Assembly (NCBI RefSeq): GCF_900078365.1
Contig: NZ_LT598653.1
Location: 2,914,001-2,978,000 of the forward strand
Source: an uncultured Sphingopyxis sp.
Lineage (GTDB): Bacteria > Pseudomonadota > Alphaproteobacteria > Sphingomonadales > Sphingomonadaceae
DNA: 64,000 nucleotides
Direction of reading: 5' to 3'
Shown here: positions 33,263 through 42,040 of the stretch, one piece after another
Layout of the letters: each line of letters opens with the position of its first letter
How positions within the stretch are numbered: position 1 is the first letter of the stretch
Program-made: the position numbers and the translations under genes
The notes under the pieces: generated by a model
Told to the model about the DNA's origin: nothing
What the model saw: the letters and a program-made list of their open reading frames with translations, nothing else
The model's database searches: none

Positions 33263-33658
33263 GTGACGCATCCCTTCATCGAGCATGTGAATCTGACCGT
33301 CAGCGATCCCGACCGCACCGCCGGCATCCTGTCGGCGATCTTCGGCTGGCACGAACGTTGGCGCGGCCCCGCACGCGATGGCGGGCGCACGATTCACCTC
33401 GGCAGCGAAGCCGCCTATGTCGCGCTCTACACCGGTCCCGACGGCGAGCAGGGGGATATACGCTATCCCAAGGGCGAACCGCTCAATCATGTCGGGGTGC
33501 AGGTCGACGATCTCGACACGATCGAGATGCGCGTGAAGGCGGTCGGGCTCACCCCGTTCAGCCATGGCGACTATGAACCCGGCCGCCGCTTCTATTTCCT
33601 CGATCCCGACGGCATCGAATATGAAGTCGTCAGCTATGCGGAGCCGCGGCCGCGCTGA
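33263..33658 (+). CDS. VOC family (glyoxalase/bleomycin-resistance-like) protein
   Basis: Metal-binding vicinal-oxygen-chelate fold of 131 residues, two beta-alpha-beta-beta-beta modules: FIEHVNLTVSDPDRTAGIL and LNHVGVQVDDLDTIEMR, ending FYFLDPDGIEYEVVSYA. The start is GTG at 33263 with AGGAG ten bases upstream. Its promoter sits in the shared region with soxR, so it is probably the SoxR target and may detoxify a redox-active or electrophilic compound. Substrate unknown. Confidence 0.85.
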   Translation: MTHPFIEHVNLTVSDPDRTAGILSAIFGWHERWRGPARDGGRTIHLGSEAAYVALYTGPDGEQGDIRYPKGEPLNHVGVQVDDLDTIEMRVKAVGLTPFSHGDYEPGRRFYFLDPDGIEYEVVSYAEPRPR

Positions 33659-33727
33659 ACCGGGCAACGACCGGCCATCTGCGGCGTTGATCGGTCATCA
33701 AGGGGGGGAACGAAAGGAGCCGTTCCC

Positions 33728-34192
33728 ATGAGCGACGACATCAAGAAGCAGTTCTGGAAAGCCCTCGCCGCCAGCCCCTATCTCATGGTCGGCGCGACCG
33801 GCGAACGCGAGCATCATATCCCGATGAACGCACAGCTCGACAAGGATGCTCACGGGGCCTTCTGGTTCTTCACTGCGACCGATAACCGCCTCGCGGCGGG
33901 TGGTCCGGCGATGGCGCAATTCGCCTCGAAAGGCCACGACCTGTTCGCCTGCATTTCGGGAACGCTGGTGCGGGAGAATGATCGCGCGGTGCTCGACAAA
34001 TTGTGGAACAACAGCATCGCGGCCTGGTATCCGGACGGCAAGGACGATCCCAAGCTCGTCCTGCTGCGTTTCGACCTCGACGACGCCGAAATCTGGACCG
34101 CCGACCCAAGCGTCAAGGGCATGTTCAAGCTCGCCACCGGCATGACGATGAAGAAAAGTGAACTCGGCCAGCACGCCACCGTGGCGCTTTAA
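33728..34192 (+). CDS. Pyridoxamine 5'-phosphate oxidase-family stress protein (general stress protein 26-like)
   Basis: FMN-binding split-barrel protein of 154 residues. KQFWKALAASPYLMVGATGEREHHIPMNAQLDKDAHGAFWFFTATDNRL and LDKLWNNSIAAWYPDGKDDPKLVLLRFDLDDAEIW are the family blocks. These proteins bind flavin or F420-like cofactors and are linked to oxidative stress, which suits a place next to soxR. The ATG follows AAAGGAG. The bases after it carry a partial GC-rich palindrome (34196-34225). Confidence 0.88.
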   Translation: MSDDIKKQFWKALAASPYLMVGATGEREHHIPMNAQLDKDAHGAFWFFTATDNRLAAGGPAMAQFASKGHDLFACISGTLVRENDRAVLDKLWNNSIAAWYPDGKDDPKLVLLRFDLDDAEIWTADPSVKGMFKLATGMTMKKSELGQHATVAL

Positions 34193-34266
34193 AGGCGTCG
34201 CCCCCGCGAAGGCGGGGGCCGTCATCGGCCTTGCGCAGCCTCTTCAGCGGCGCTCGCCTTCGCGGG

Positions 34267-35256
34267 CTAGAGGGGCGGTCCGATCCGTCCCTCGCGAAAC
34301 TCGAACCCGCCCTCGCGGTCGCGCGCGAGCAGCGCGGGACCGTCGAGATCGACCCAGCGCGCGCGCTGCGCGAGCACGAACGCCGGCGCGATCGCGAGGC
34401 TGGTCGACAGCATGCACCCGACCATGATCGACAACCCCGCCGCGTCGGCGGCGTCGGCGATCCTGAGCGCTTCGGTCAGCCCGCCCGCCTTGTCGAGCTT
34501 GATGTTGACCCCGTCATAAAAGGGACCGATCCGCGCGACGTCGGCGGCAGTCTGGCAGCTTTCGTCGGCGACAAAGGGCAGCGGCGCGTAAACTGGATCG
34601 AGCAGCGCGTCGGCGCCCACCGGCACCGGCTGCTCGATCATCTCGACCCCCATGTCGGCGAGCGCCTCGGCCTCGCTCAATATGTCGATCCCGCCCCAGC
34701 TTTCGTTCGCATCGACGATCAGCCGCGCCTCGGGCGCACCCTTGCGCACGCCGGCAACCCGCAAGCGATCATCCTCGCCGGTCAGCTTGATCTTGAGCAG
34801 CCGATAGCCGTCGGCCGCCGCCGTCGCCGCCTGTTCGGCCATCGCGCCCGGCGTGCCGAGCGAGATCGTATAGGCCGTGACCCGTGCGGTCGGCGCCCCG
34901 TCGCAGCCAGCAAGCTGCCAGAGCCGGAGTCCGCGCTGCCGCGCTTCCAGATCCCATAGCGCGCAATCGAGCGCGTTGCGCGCCGCGCCCGGCGCCATCA
35001 GCTCCTGCACCGCGGCGCGCGCGCTGGCGGCATCCAGCTCGGCGATATGCGGCGCGGCGAGCAATATCTGGTCGCGGCATCCCGCCGCATCCTCGCCGAG
35101 ATAATAGACGGGTGTGCCCTCGCCGCGCCCGCCCGCGCCTTCGCCCTCGATTTCGGCGACGACGACGTCGACATGCGTCTTGGCGCCGCGGCTGATGACG
35201 AACTCGCCGGCAACCGCCCAGCGCTCGACGCGCGCGCTTTTCAGTTGGATAGCCAT
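34267..35256 (-). CDS. Enolase-superfamily dipeptide epimerase / N-acyl amino acid racemase (DgcA-like)
   Basis: Muconate-lactonizing subgroup enzyme of 329 residues. All catalytic marks are visible: KIK (155-157) with the base Lys, metal ligands Asp182 (DANES), Glu209 (EQP) and Asp231 (DES), and the second base in NIKLDKAGG. Members epimerise L-Ala-D/L-Glu from peptidoglycan or racemise N-acetyl-glutamate. No partner gene is present, so the substrate is open. The start is 35256; the gene is divergent from the DUF1232 gene by 24 bases. Confidence 0.9.
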   Translation of the reverse strand: MAIQLKSARVERWAVAGEFVISRGAKTHVDVVVAEIEGEGAGGRGEGTPVYYLGEDAAGCRDQILLAAPHIAELDAASARAAVQELMAPGAARNALDCALWDLEARQRGLRLWQLAGCDGAPTARVTAYTISLGTPGAMAEQAATAAADGYRLLKIKLTGEDDRLRVAGVRKGAPEARLIVDANESWGGIDILSEAEALADMGVEMIEQPVPVGADALLDPVYAPLPFVADESCQTAADVARIGPFYDGVNIKLDKAGGLTEALRIADAADAAGLSIMVGCMLSTSLAIAPAFVLAQRARWVDLDGPALLARDREGGFEFREGRIGPPL

Positions 35257-35280
35257 ATGGAAAGGCTAGTGTAGATCGCC

Positions 35281-35676
35281 ATGACCGGCAAATCCCTTTC
35301 CGAACGCATCGGCGATCTCGGCCACCGTCTCGCGGTCGAGGCGCAGGCCGCCTGGCTCGCGGCGCGCGACCCGCGCGTGCCATGGTTCGCGCGCATCCTC
35401 GCGGTCGCGGTCGCCGCCTATGCGCTGTCGCCAATCGACCTCATCCCCGACTTCATTCCGGTGCTCGGTTGGCTCGACGATCTCGTCATCGTCCCGCTCG
35501 GCCTGCTCATCGTCCGGCGATCGATCCCCGCTCCGCTCTGGGCCGAACTCCACGCCGCCGCCGAAACCGCAAGCGAGCGCCCATCGAGCCGCGCCGGCAT
35601 GGCGTTCGTCCTGCTGATCTGGGCAGGGCTGCTCTACATCGTCTATTGGGGCGTGCGGATTTCACCCTGGCATTGA
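35281..35676 (+). CDS. DUF1232 (YkvA-like) membrane protein
   Basis: 131-residue protein with the DUF1232 core ARILAVAVAAYALSPIDLIPDFIPVLGWLDDLVIVPLGLLI, a pair of membrane-buried helices carrying the conserved SPxDxxPD motif, and a final helix at about 104-125. Function unknown in the family. It stands alone; the 200 bases behind it are filled by an extragenic repeat. Confidence 0.85.
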   Translation: MTGKSLSERIGDLGHRLAVEAQAAWLAARDPRVPWFARILAVAVAAYALSPIDLIPDFIPVLGWLDDLVIVPLGLLIVRRSIPAPLWAELHAAAETASERPSSRAGMAFVLLIWAGLLYIVYWGVRISPWH

Positions 35677-35720
35677 GCCTCAGGCGAAATACCTGCTTGG
35701 GGGTGGAGAGCTGCCCTAAA

Positions 35721-35854
35721 CTCCTCCCTGTCGCGAAGCGATGGGGAGGTGGCAGCCCGAAGGGCTGACGGAGGGGCTATGACGCGCCGTCACGGCCCCT
35801 CCACCACGCCCTGCGGGCGCGGTCCCCCTCCCCATCGCTGCGCGACTGGGAGGA
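35721..35854. repeat. Extragenic GC-rich inverted repeat
   Basis: Arms ctccctgtcgcgaagcgatg and a near-complement at 35827-35854, with inner block ggcagcccgaagggctgacg. It is a third repeat family, distinct from the two others in this window, and lies between convergent genes. Confidence 0.75.
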
Positions 35855-35884
35855 TCAATGTCCGCTACCGGTCGCTAATGGCCG

Positions 35885-37108
35885 CTACCCGCCGTGCGTC
35901 TGGATCCATTTCTCCACAACCGGCGCGATCTCCTCGCGCCATTTGCGGCCGTTGAAGATGCCGTAATGCCCGACACCCTTCGCCATCAGATATTTCTTCT
36001 GCGCCGCGGACAGCGCCTTCGCGAGCGTCAGCGCCGCCTTGGTCTGGCCGATCCCCGAAATATCGTCGCGCTCGCCCTCGATCGCGAGGATCGCAATGTC
36101 CTCGATCGCGCCGACGTCGACTATTTGACCGCGGTGCGTCATCTCGCCCTTTGGCAGCAGGTGGCGCTGGAACACGACATCGACCGTCTGCAGATAGAAT
36201 TCGGCGGTCATGTCGCACACCGCGCGATATTCGTCGTAGAATTCCTTGGTCTTGTCGGCGCCTTCGCCGTCGCCCTCGACCAGATGCTTGAACATCTCCC
36301 AATGGCTCATCATGTGATTGCCGAGGTTCATCGACATGAAGCCCGCAAGCTGCAGGAAGCCCGGATAGACGCGGCGGCCGGCGCCCGGATAATAGGCCGG
36401 CACGGTCGCGATGACATTCTCCTGGAACCAGGCATAGGGCCGCGTCGTCGCATGCTGATTCACCGCGGTCGGCGCCTTGCGCGTGTCGATCGGCCCGCCC
36501 ATCATCGTCAGCGTCTTCGGCCGGCATTTGTGCCCCGCCGCCGCCATGATCGCCGCGGCGGCAAGGCTCGGCACCGACGGCTGGCACACCGCCAGCACAT
36601 GCGCGCCCGGACCGATATGCTCGAGCCAGCCGATCAGATAGTCGACATAATCGTCGAGGTCGAACTTGCCCGCCTCCAGCGGCACGTTGCGTGCGTCGCG
36701 CCAGTCGGTGATCCATACGTCGTGCCCGGGCAGCATCCGCTCGACCGTCCCGCGCAGCAGCGTCGCATAATGGCCCGACATCGGCGCGACGATCAGCAGC
36801 TTGGGCGCGCCTTTCGCGCCCTTATGCTTGAAATGCTTGAGCTGGCCGAAGGGCTTGCGCGCCTCGATCGCTTCGGCCACGCGCACCGTTTCGCCATCGA
36901 CGACCGTATCGTAAAGTTCGAACCCCGGCTTGCCGCGCGGCGCCGCCGCATGCGCGAAGACTTCGAGCGCCGAGGCGAACATCGGGCTGCCGCCGAAATA
37001 GCCGAGCGGATTGGCCGGATGCTGCATCACCTGCGCGCCCGCCGTGGCAAGCGCGCTCGCCCCCGCGAGCCAGTTTTTCTGCATGTCAAAGGCGTGGTAC
37101 AGCATCAA
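35885..37108 (-). CDS. phaZ: Intracellular polyhydroxyalkanoate depolymerase
   Basis: Mobilises stored PHA granules. 407 residues, usual length for PhaZ1-type enzymes. The nucleophile is a Cys in VLAVCQPSVP (Cys175), the lipase-box-like site of this class. The Asp and His are plausible in IEGERDDISGIG and GVGHYGIFNGRKWR. N-terminal MLYHAFDMQKNWLAG is typical. Two consecutive ATGs open the gene (37108, 37105). No PHA synthase is in the window; the MaoC and thiolase genes at 30 kb could feed the same pool. Confidence 0.95.
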   Translation of the reverse strand: MMLYHAFDMQKNWLAGASALATAGAQVMQHPANPLGYFGGSPMFASALEVFAHAAAPRGKPGFELYDTVVDGETVRVAEAIEARKPFGQLKHFKHKGAKGAPKLLIVAPMSGHYATLLRGTVERMLPGHDVWITDWRDARNVPLEAGKFDLDDYVDYLIGWLEHIGPGAHVLAVCQPSVPSLAAAAIMAAAGHKCRPKTLTMMGGPIDTRKAPTAVNQHATTRPYAWFQENVIATVPAYYPGAGRRVYPGFLQLAGFMSMNLGNHMMSHWEMFKHLVEGDGEGADKTKEFYDEYRAVCDMTAEFYLQTVDVVFQRHLLPKGEMTHRGQIVDVGAIEDIAILAIEGERDDISGIGQTKAALTLAKALSAAQKKYLMAKGVGHYGIFNGRKWREEIAPVVEKWIQTHGG

Positions 37109-37278
37109 TTGATATTCCTTGCGTCCATATGGGCACTCTTCCGGCGCCCTGATGCTTCACACTCTAGGCAATCATCGTCATTGTGCAACGCATCATTTTG
37201 CGATGCTTCACGCCCTTTGAAGCGCGGCGCCATTCTGCGTCGTTGAGCGCGGTCCCCGCCGCTGCTAGGGCCGGTGCG

Positions 37279-39078
37279 ATGGTCAGCCAGTCCGATCCTT
37301 CCGCCGCGAACGCACCAGCCGAACCCCGCCGCAAGCTCGGCAGCCTGCGCATGGTGTGGCAACATGCCAGCCGCTATCCGCTGCAATTGATCGTCGCCGC
37401 AATCGCGCTCGGGGTCGCCGCGCTTGCGACGCTCGCAATCCCCTATCAATTCAAGGAAATGATCGACAGCGGCTTCATCGCCGGCGGCGGCGACGTCGCA
37501 CCGCATTTCCGCCTCTTTTATGCGATCTGCGTCGCGCTCGCCCTCGCTACCGCGCTGCGCTTCTATTTCGTCAGCTGGCTCGGCGAACGCACCGTCGCCG
37601 ACATCCGCCAGGCGGTCCAGCGCAACCTGCTGCGCCTCGCCCCCGGCTTCTTCGAGGAAAACCGTCCGTCCGAAATCGCCTCGCGCATGACCTCGGATAC
37701 CGCGATCATCGAGCAGGTCGTCGGGACGACCGTCTCGGTGGCGCTGCGCAACATGGTGATGGGTATCGGCGGCGTCATCTATCTGTTCAGCCTGTCGCCA
37801 AAGCTCACCGCGGGCATATTGCTCGGCATTCCGGTGATCATCCTGCCGATCGTGCTGCTCGGCCGACGGCTCCAGAAAGTTTCGCGGACCAGCCAGGACC
37901 GCGTCGCCGACATCGGCGCGACCACCGCCGAACAGATGGGAGCGATGAAGATCGTTCAGGCCTTTGGTCAGGAAACACGCGAAGCCGAGCGTTTCTCGGT
38001 CGCGGTCGAAGCCAATTTCGCGACCGCGAAGCGCCGCATCCGCCTTCGTGCGATCATCACCGCGACGGTGATCGGCCTGCTGTTCGGCGCGATCACGACG
38101 CTGCTCTGGTACGGCGCCGAAGGCGTTGCGCAAGGCACGATCACCGGCGGCACGATCGCCGCCTTCGTCCTCACCGGCGGGCTCGTCGCGGGAGCGTTCG
38201 GCGCGCTCACCGAAGTCTATGGCGACCTGCTCCGCGCCGCCGGCGCCGCCGAGCGATTGAGCGAGTTGCTGAACGCCGAAGCGACGATCGCTCCGCCCGC
38301 GAAGCCGCGGCCGTTCCCCGAACCGCCGCTCGGAACGCTCGAATATGCGGACGTCGAATTCCACTATCCGACCCGCCCCGATGCGCCGGCGCTCCACGAC
38401 TTCAGCCTCGCGATCCGCCCGCGCGAGACGGTCGCGATCGTCGGCCCCTCGGGCGCCGGCAAGTCGACGCTCTTCCAGCTCGCCGAACGCTTTTATGACC
38501 CGCAGGCGGGACAGATTCTTCTCGACGGCGTCCCGCTTACCGAGGCCGATCCCGCCGACATCCGCGCGCGCATCGCAATGGTGCCGCAGGAAACGGTGAT
38601 CTTCGCCGCCTCGGCGCGAGATAATCTGCGCTACGGCAACTGGAGTGCGACCGATGACGAGCTCTGGGCGGCCGCACGCGCCGCCAATGCCGAGGAATTT
38701 CTGCGCAAGCTCCCGCAAGGCCTCGACACTTTCATGGGCGAAGGTGGCGCCCGTCTCTCTGGCGGCCAGCGCCAGCGCGTCGCGATTGCGCGCGCGCTGC
38801 TCCGCCGCGCGCCGCTGCTGCTGCTCGACGAAGCGACCTCGGCGCTCGACGCCGAATCCGAAAAGCTCGTGCAGGATGCGCTCGAAACGCTGATGACGGA
38901 CCGCACGACGATCGTCATCGCGCACCGCCTCGCGACGGTGCGCGCCGCCGACCGCATCATCGTAATGGACGACGGCCGCATCGTCGAAGAAGGCAAACAT
39001 GACGAACTCGTCGCCGCCGACGGCCTCTATGCCCGCCTCGCGCGGCTCCAGTTTCAGGACAATCTCGCCGCCGCCTGA
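37279..39078 (+). CDS. ABC exporter, fused permease and ATPase (MsbA-like)
   Basis: Homodimeric half-transporter of 599 residues. Six membrane helices lie in the first 320 residues, then an ATPase: Walker A GPSGAGKST (about 390), signature LSGGQRQRVAIARAL (about 493), Walker B LLLLDEATSALD (about 514), H-loop IVIAHRLATV (about 548). A short N-terminal polar tail (MVSQSDPSAANAPAEPRRK) precedes helix 1. The start at 37279 follows a GCTAGGG-like site; earlier in-frame ATGs give no family sequence. Lipid or small-molecule export; substrate unknown. Confidence 0.93.
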   Translation: MVSQSDPSAANAPAEPRRKLGSLRMVWQHASRYPLQLIVAAIALGVAALATLAIPYQFKEMIDSGFIAGGGDVAPHFRLFYAICVALALATALRFYFVSWLGERTVADIRQAVQRNLLRLAPGFFEENRPSEIASRMTSDTAIIEQVVGTTVSVALRNMVMGIGGVIYLFSLSPKLTAGILLGIPVIILPIVLLGRRLQKVSRTSQDRVADIGATTAEQMGAMKIVQAFGQETREAERFSVAVEANFATAKRRIRLRAIITATVIGLLFGAITTLLWYGAEGVAQGTITGGTIAAFVLTGGLVAGAFGALTEVYGDLLRAAGAAERLSELLNAEATIAPPAKPRPFPEPPLGTLEYADVEFHYPTRPDAPALHDFSLAIRPRETVAIVGPSGAGKSTLFQLAERFYDPQAGQILLDGVPLTEADPADIRARIAMVPQETVIFAASARDNLRYGNWSATDDELWAAARAANAEEFLRKLPQGLDTFMGEGGARLSGGQRQRVAIARALLRRAPLLLLDEATSALDAESEKLVQDALETLMTDRTTIVIAHRLATVRAADRIIVMDDGRIVEEGKHDELVAADGLYARLARLQFQDNLAAA

Positions 39079-39092
39079 CCAGATCGAAGGAA

Positions 39093-39635
39093 ATGACGAT
39101 GCTCTATGACCTGACCGTACCGGCCTATCAAAACGGCCTGAAGGCTTTGTCGGGCGAATTGTCGAAGGCAAGCGCGTGGGGCGCGGATAACGGCATCGGG
39201 GAGTTGCAGTTCTCGGTCGCGCGGCTCGCTCCCGACATGTTTCCACTCGCCTCGCAGATCCGGTTCACCTGCATTCAGGCGCTGCAACCCCTGAGCCGCC
39301 TCGGAGGCATCGCGATTCCCGAACTTCCCGAAGATGCGACCGACTTCGCCGGAATGCAGGAGCAAATCGCTGCGACGCTGGCAGTCCTCGATGGCGTCGA
39401 TCGCGCCGCGCTCGGCGGCGACATGGAGCGGGCAGTGAGCTTCGACCTGCCGAACGGCATGATCTTCGACCTCAGCGCCGGCGACTATGTCCGCGACTGG
39501 GCGCAGCCGCAATTCTACTTCCACCGCATTGCGGCCTATGCGATCCTGCGCCACATGGGCGTCCCGCTCGGCAAGGCCGATTATGTCGTCTATATGATGC
39601 GCCACCTCCGCCCGGGAACGGCCCCCGCCGCCTGA
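39093..39635 (+). CDS. DUF1993 family protein
   Basis: 180-residue soluble helical protein of the DUF1993 family (DinB-like four-helix fold): MLYDLTVPAYQNGLKALSGELSKA at the N-terminus, FPLASQIRFTCIQA in the middle, and FYFHRIAAYAILRHMGVPLGKADYV near the C-terminus. It follows the ABC exporter by 14 bases and is probably in its operon. Two ATGs (39093, 39099) can start it; AAGGAAATG favours the second. No reaction is known for the family. Confidence 0.85.
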   Translation: MTMLYDLTVPAYQNGLKALSGELSKASAWGADNGIGELQFSVARLAPDMFPLASQIRFTCIQALQPLSRLGGIAIPELPEDATDFAGMQEQIAATLAVLDGVDRAALGGDMERAVSFDLPNGMIFDLSAGDYVRDWAQPQFYFHRIAAYAILRHMGVPLGKADYVVYMMRHLRPGTAPAA

Positions 39636-39657
39636 TCGGCGACGTGGCGCCCCGATC

Positions 39658-40098
39658 TCAGATCAGCCCGGCGTAATTCTCGATACCTGGAAAGGCGAGC
39701 TTGGTCCCGCCGTTGCGCCGGATCGCTCCGATTGCCTCATCGACGCGCAGATAACGCGCCCGCGCATCGGGTTCGAGCAGGATCGCCGCCGGCTCGGCGC
39801 GCTCCGACGCCTGCTTTACCAGAACGCCCAGTTCGGCGATGTCGATCGCTTCGTCGTTCCAGCGGATCACGTCGCGCCTATCGATTGTGACCCGATTTTG
39901 GTCGAGTATTTCCCCGGGGAGGACTTCGCCATTCGACAGCATCACGTCGACGCTGTGCGTCGGCGGCGGAATGGTGATGATGAACATTACCAGCATCACC
40001 AGCATGACGTCGATCAACGGCGTGGTGTTGATGTCGGGATCGCCATTGGGGTCGGCGCGAAAAATGCTGCGATGGAACATGCTGCGGCGTCTGCGCAT
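39658..40098 (-). CDS. exbD: ExbD/TolR-family biopolymer transport protein
   Basis: Inner-membrane protein of 146 residues with one helix, PLIDVMLVMLVMFIITIP (about 28-45), holding the proton-path Asp, and a periplasmic domain. ExbD works with ExbB to power TonB. Here it is alone: no exbB, tonB or tolQ partner lies next to it. The start is taken at 40098 (MRRRRSMFHRS); the frame is open upstream but without similarity. The 234 bases upstream hold the ompA terminator. Confidence 0.85.
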   Translation of the reverse strand: MRRRRSMFHRSIFRADPNGDPDINTTPLIDVMLVMLVMFIITIPPPTHSVDVMLSNGEVLPGEILDQNRVTIDRRDVIRWNDEAIDIAELGVLVKQASERAEPAAILLEPDARARYLRVDEAIGAIRRNGGTKLAFPGIENYAGLI

Positions 40099-40263
40099 CG
40101 TCTCTCTCCCGCTTGGGGAGCGAGCGCCGCAATCGATGGGCGCCCCGCCCCCGCATCGAGGGCGCGGGATCGGCCCGCACCCTCTATGTAACGATATATC
40201 AGAATATCGGACAAGCAAGGAAAATCGAGAAAGGACTTCGAACACCCTCGCGCAAAATCGCAT

Positions 40264-40293
40264 AAAAAAGGGCGGCGCCTTTCGGCACCGCCC
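40264..40293 (-). terminator. Rho-independent terminator of the ompA-like gene
   Basis: GGGCGGCGCC pairs with GGCACCGCCC around a four-base loop and is followed, on the minus strand, by six U. It begins 40 bases past the stop. Confidence 0.88.
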
Positions 40294-40332
40294 CTCTTTT
40301 CTTCCAGTCCCCGTCGGGGATGGAAACCGGTC

Positions 40333-41448
40333 TTACATGCCCGAGTTCGGACCGTAAGTGATTTCCACGCGACGGTTCTGGTCGTTGCGGACGCCGTCGG
40401 CGGTCGCAACGGCCGGGCGGGTTTCGCCGAAGCCCTGCGCGCTGATCGAGCCATCCGAGATGCCACGAGCGGTCAGGTAGCTGCGAACCGCGTCGTTGCG
40501 GCGGTTCGACAGGCCGACGTTGTACGTGGCCGAACCCGAACGGTCGGCGTGACCGGCGAGCATGACCTGCGTACCCGTGCAACCACGGTTGTAGGCGCTG
40601 ATCGCGTTGTCGAGCGTCGAAGCCGCTTCCGGCGTGATGTTCGACTGATCCCAGTCGAAATACACAATGTACGGCCCAGGTGCGCATTCCACGACCGGCG
40701 GCGGCGGCGGAGGCGGCGGAGGCGGCGGAGGCGGCGGAGGCGGCGGGGGCGGCGGGGGTGCCACCGGCTCCGGAGCGCCACCGAAGTTGAACGTCAGCGT
40801 GCCGAGGATCGAGTGCGAACGGAAGCGCGTCGAAACGTCGCGCCCCGTCTGATCGACCAGATCCAGATTGTCGGCGTTGAAGAAGCGATACTTCAGGCCA
40901 ACGTCGATGTTGTCGCTCAGCGGAGCGCGGACGCCCGCGATCGCCTGCCAGGCAAAGCCCGTGTCCGAATCGTCGAGGAACGGACCGGCAAAAACGGGTT
41001 CGACCGAAACGCGGGCGACACCGGCGCCGCCGCCGACAAAGCCCTGAAGGCCGTCGTCGTCACCGAAGTCGAGCAGGCCGTTGACCATGAAGCTGAGCGC
41101 GTTCGAATCGCCGTTCAGGTCGGTGTTACCGGTAAAGGTGCCAGCGCCACCCGGGGTGGTCGGAATGCCGGGGGTCGTGAAACGGCCCGACTTGATGTCG
41201 GCTTCACGGAAACCGACTTCGACTTCCGCGCGGAAACCGCCGAAATCGTAACCGACGGTGCCTTCGACATCATAGCCAGCACGATGATCGAGCGAACCGG
41301 CATTGTTGAAGGTGCCGATATCGAGGTCCAGGTCCTCGACGAGCATTGCGCCGGCACCAACACCAACATACCAGGAGTTGTCGCGCGCAAGAACCGGCGA
41401 CGCCAGGGTGGTGGAGGCCAACGCCACAGCGACGGCAAGCTTCCTCAT
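40333..41448 (-). CDS. OmpA-like outer membrane porin with polyproline linker
   Basis: 371 residues. Signal peptide to about residue 21 (ASPVLA). An eight-stranded-type beta-barrel follows (WYVGVGAGAMLVEDLDLD to ILGTLTFNFGG), then a linker of 21 prolines in a row (bases 40696-40758), then the OmpA C-terminal peptidoglycan-binding domain with YFDWDQSNIT, AGHADRSGSATYN and NRRVEITY. It anchors the outer membrane to the wall. The start is fixed by AAAGGGGA upstream of MRKLAVAV. The gene lies just past the end of the phage-like cluster and is a host gene. Confidence 0.93.
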   Translation of the reverse strand: MRKLAVAVALASTTLASPVLARDNSWYVGVGAGAMLVEDLDLDIGTFNNAGSLDHRAGYDVEGTVGYDFGGFRAEVEVGFREADIKSGRFTTPGIPTTPGGAGTFTGNTDLNGDSNALSFMVNGLLDFGDDDGLQGFVGGGAGVARVSVEPVFAGPFLDDSDTGFAWQAIAGVRAPLSDNIDVGLKYRFFNADNLDLVDQTGRDVSTRFRSHSILGTLTFNFGGAPEPVAPPPPPPPPPPPPPPPPPPPPPVVECAPGPYIVYFDWDQSNITPEAASTLDNAISAYNRGCTGTQVMLAGHADRSGSATYNVGLSNRRNDAVRSYLTARGISDGSISAQGFGETRPAVATADGVRNDQNRRVEITYGPNSGM

Positions 41449-41578
41449 AGTAATTCCCCTTTCAATTTGAGATATACGTCTCGGCAGACGTCCTACTCGC
41501 CGCTTTGGTTCCGTGCAAGTGAACAAATCGTCAATCTGTTGCCAAAAAGTCGCACTTTGTTCGCCAACGAACGCAAAT

Positions 41579-42031
41579 TCAGCCTGAAATCAGAATGCCC
41601 TGCGCAGCGAGGTTGAGGATCAGTGCCGTAATCGCGTCACGCGCTTCGGAATCGACCGTCGTCCCGCCCGTGGGCGCGCTGACCGTCGCTGGCGCCGTCC
41701 ACTCGCTGCCGTCGAATCTCAGCCGCGCGCCATCGGCGAGACGGGTTACCTGCACCCCGGCGCGCGGCGCGGCGAATCTCCAGCCTCCTGCGGTCCAGAT
41801 GGCGATCGCATTGCTCTCTCCGGCCCAGGCCCCGGCCGCAGCGGTATCGACGATCCAGCATTGTCCGATCGCGGGATTCGCCGGCGGCGCTGCAAGCGGC
41901 CCCGCTTCGATCGCCGCGTGGACAAGCGCATCGAGCAAAGTGAGCGCCTCATTGTGCGTCACCTCCTTTTGCGCTTGCGCAACGGCAAGTAACGGCAACG
42001 CAAAGCGCGGCGTGATCGGCATGTCGGTCAT
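41579..42031 (-). CDS. DUF2793 protein (GTA head-spike-like)
   Basis: 150 residues, the whole DUF2793 pattern: PRFALPLLAVAQAQKEVTHNEALTLLDALVHAAIE at the N-terminus, PPANPAIGQCWIVD and AIAIWTAGGWRFAAPRAG behind it. This domain is found at the N-terminus of phage and GTA appendage proteins, among them the GhsA head spike of Rhodobacter. Here only the domain plus a short helical tail is present, with no fibre region. It is the last gene of the cluster, ten bases past the gp15-like gene. A part of a spike or baseplate is likely. Confidence 0.85.
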   Translation of the reverse strand: MTDMPITPRFALPLLAVAQAQKEVTHNEALTLLDALVHAAIEAGPLAAPPANPAIGQCWIVDTAAAGAWAGESNAIAIWTAGGWRFAAPRAGVQVTRLADGARLRFDGSEWTAPATVSAPTGGTTVDSEARDAITALILNLAAQGILISG

Positions 42032-42040
42032 GATCAGTCC

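Noticed and set aside
40688..40760. Possible CRISPR or tandem-repeat array
   Set aside because: The short period repeat is the polyproline codon tract of the OmpA-like gene, with no spacers.
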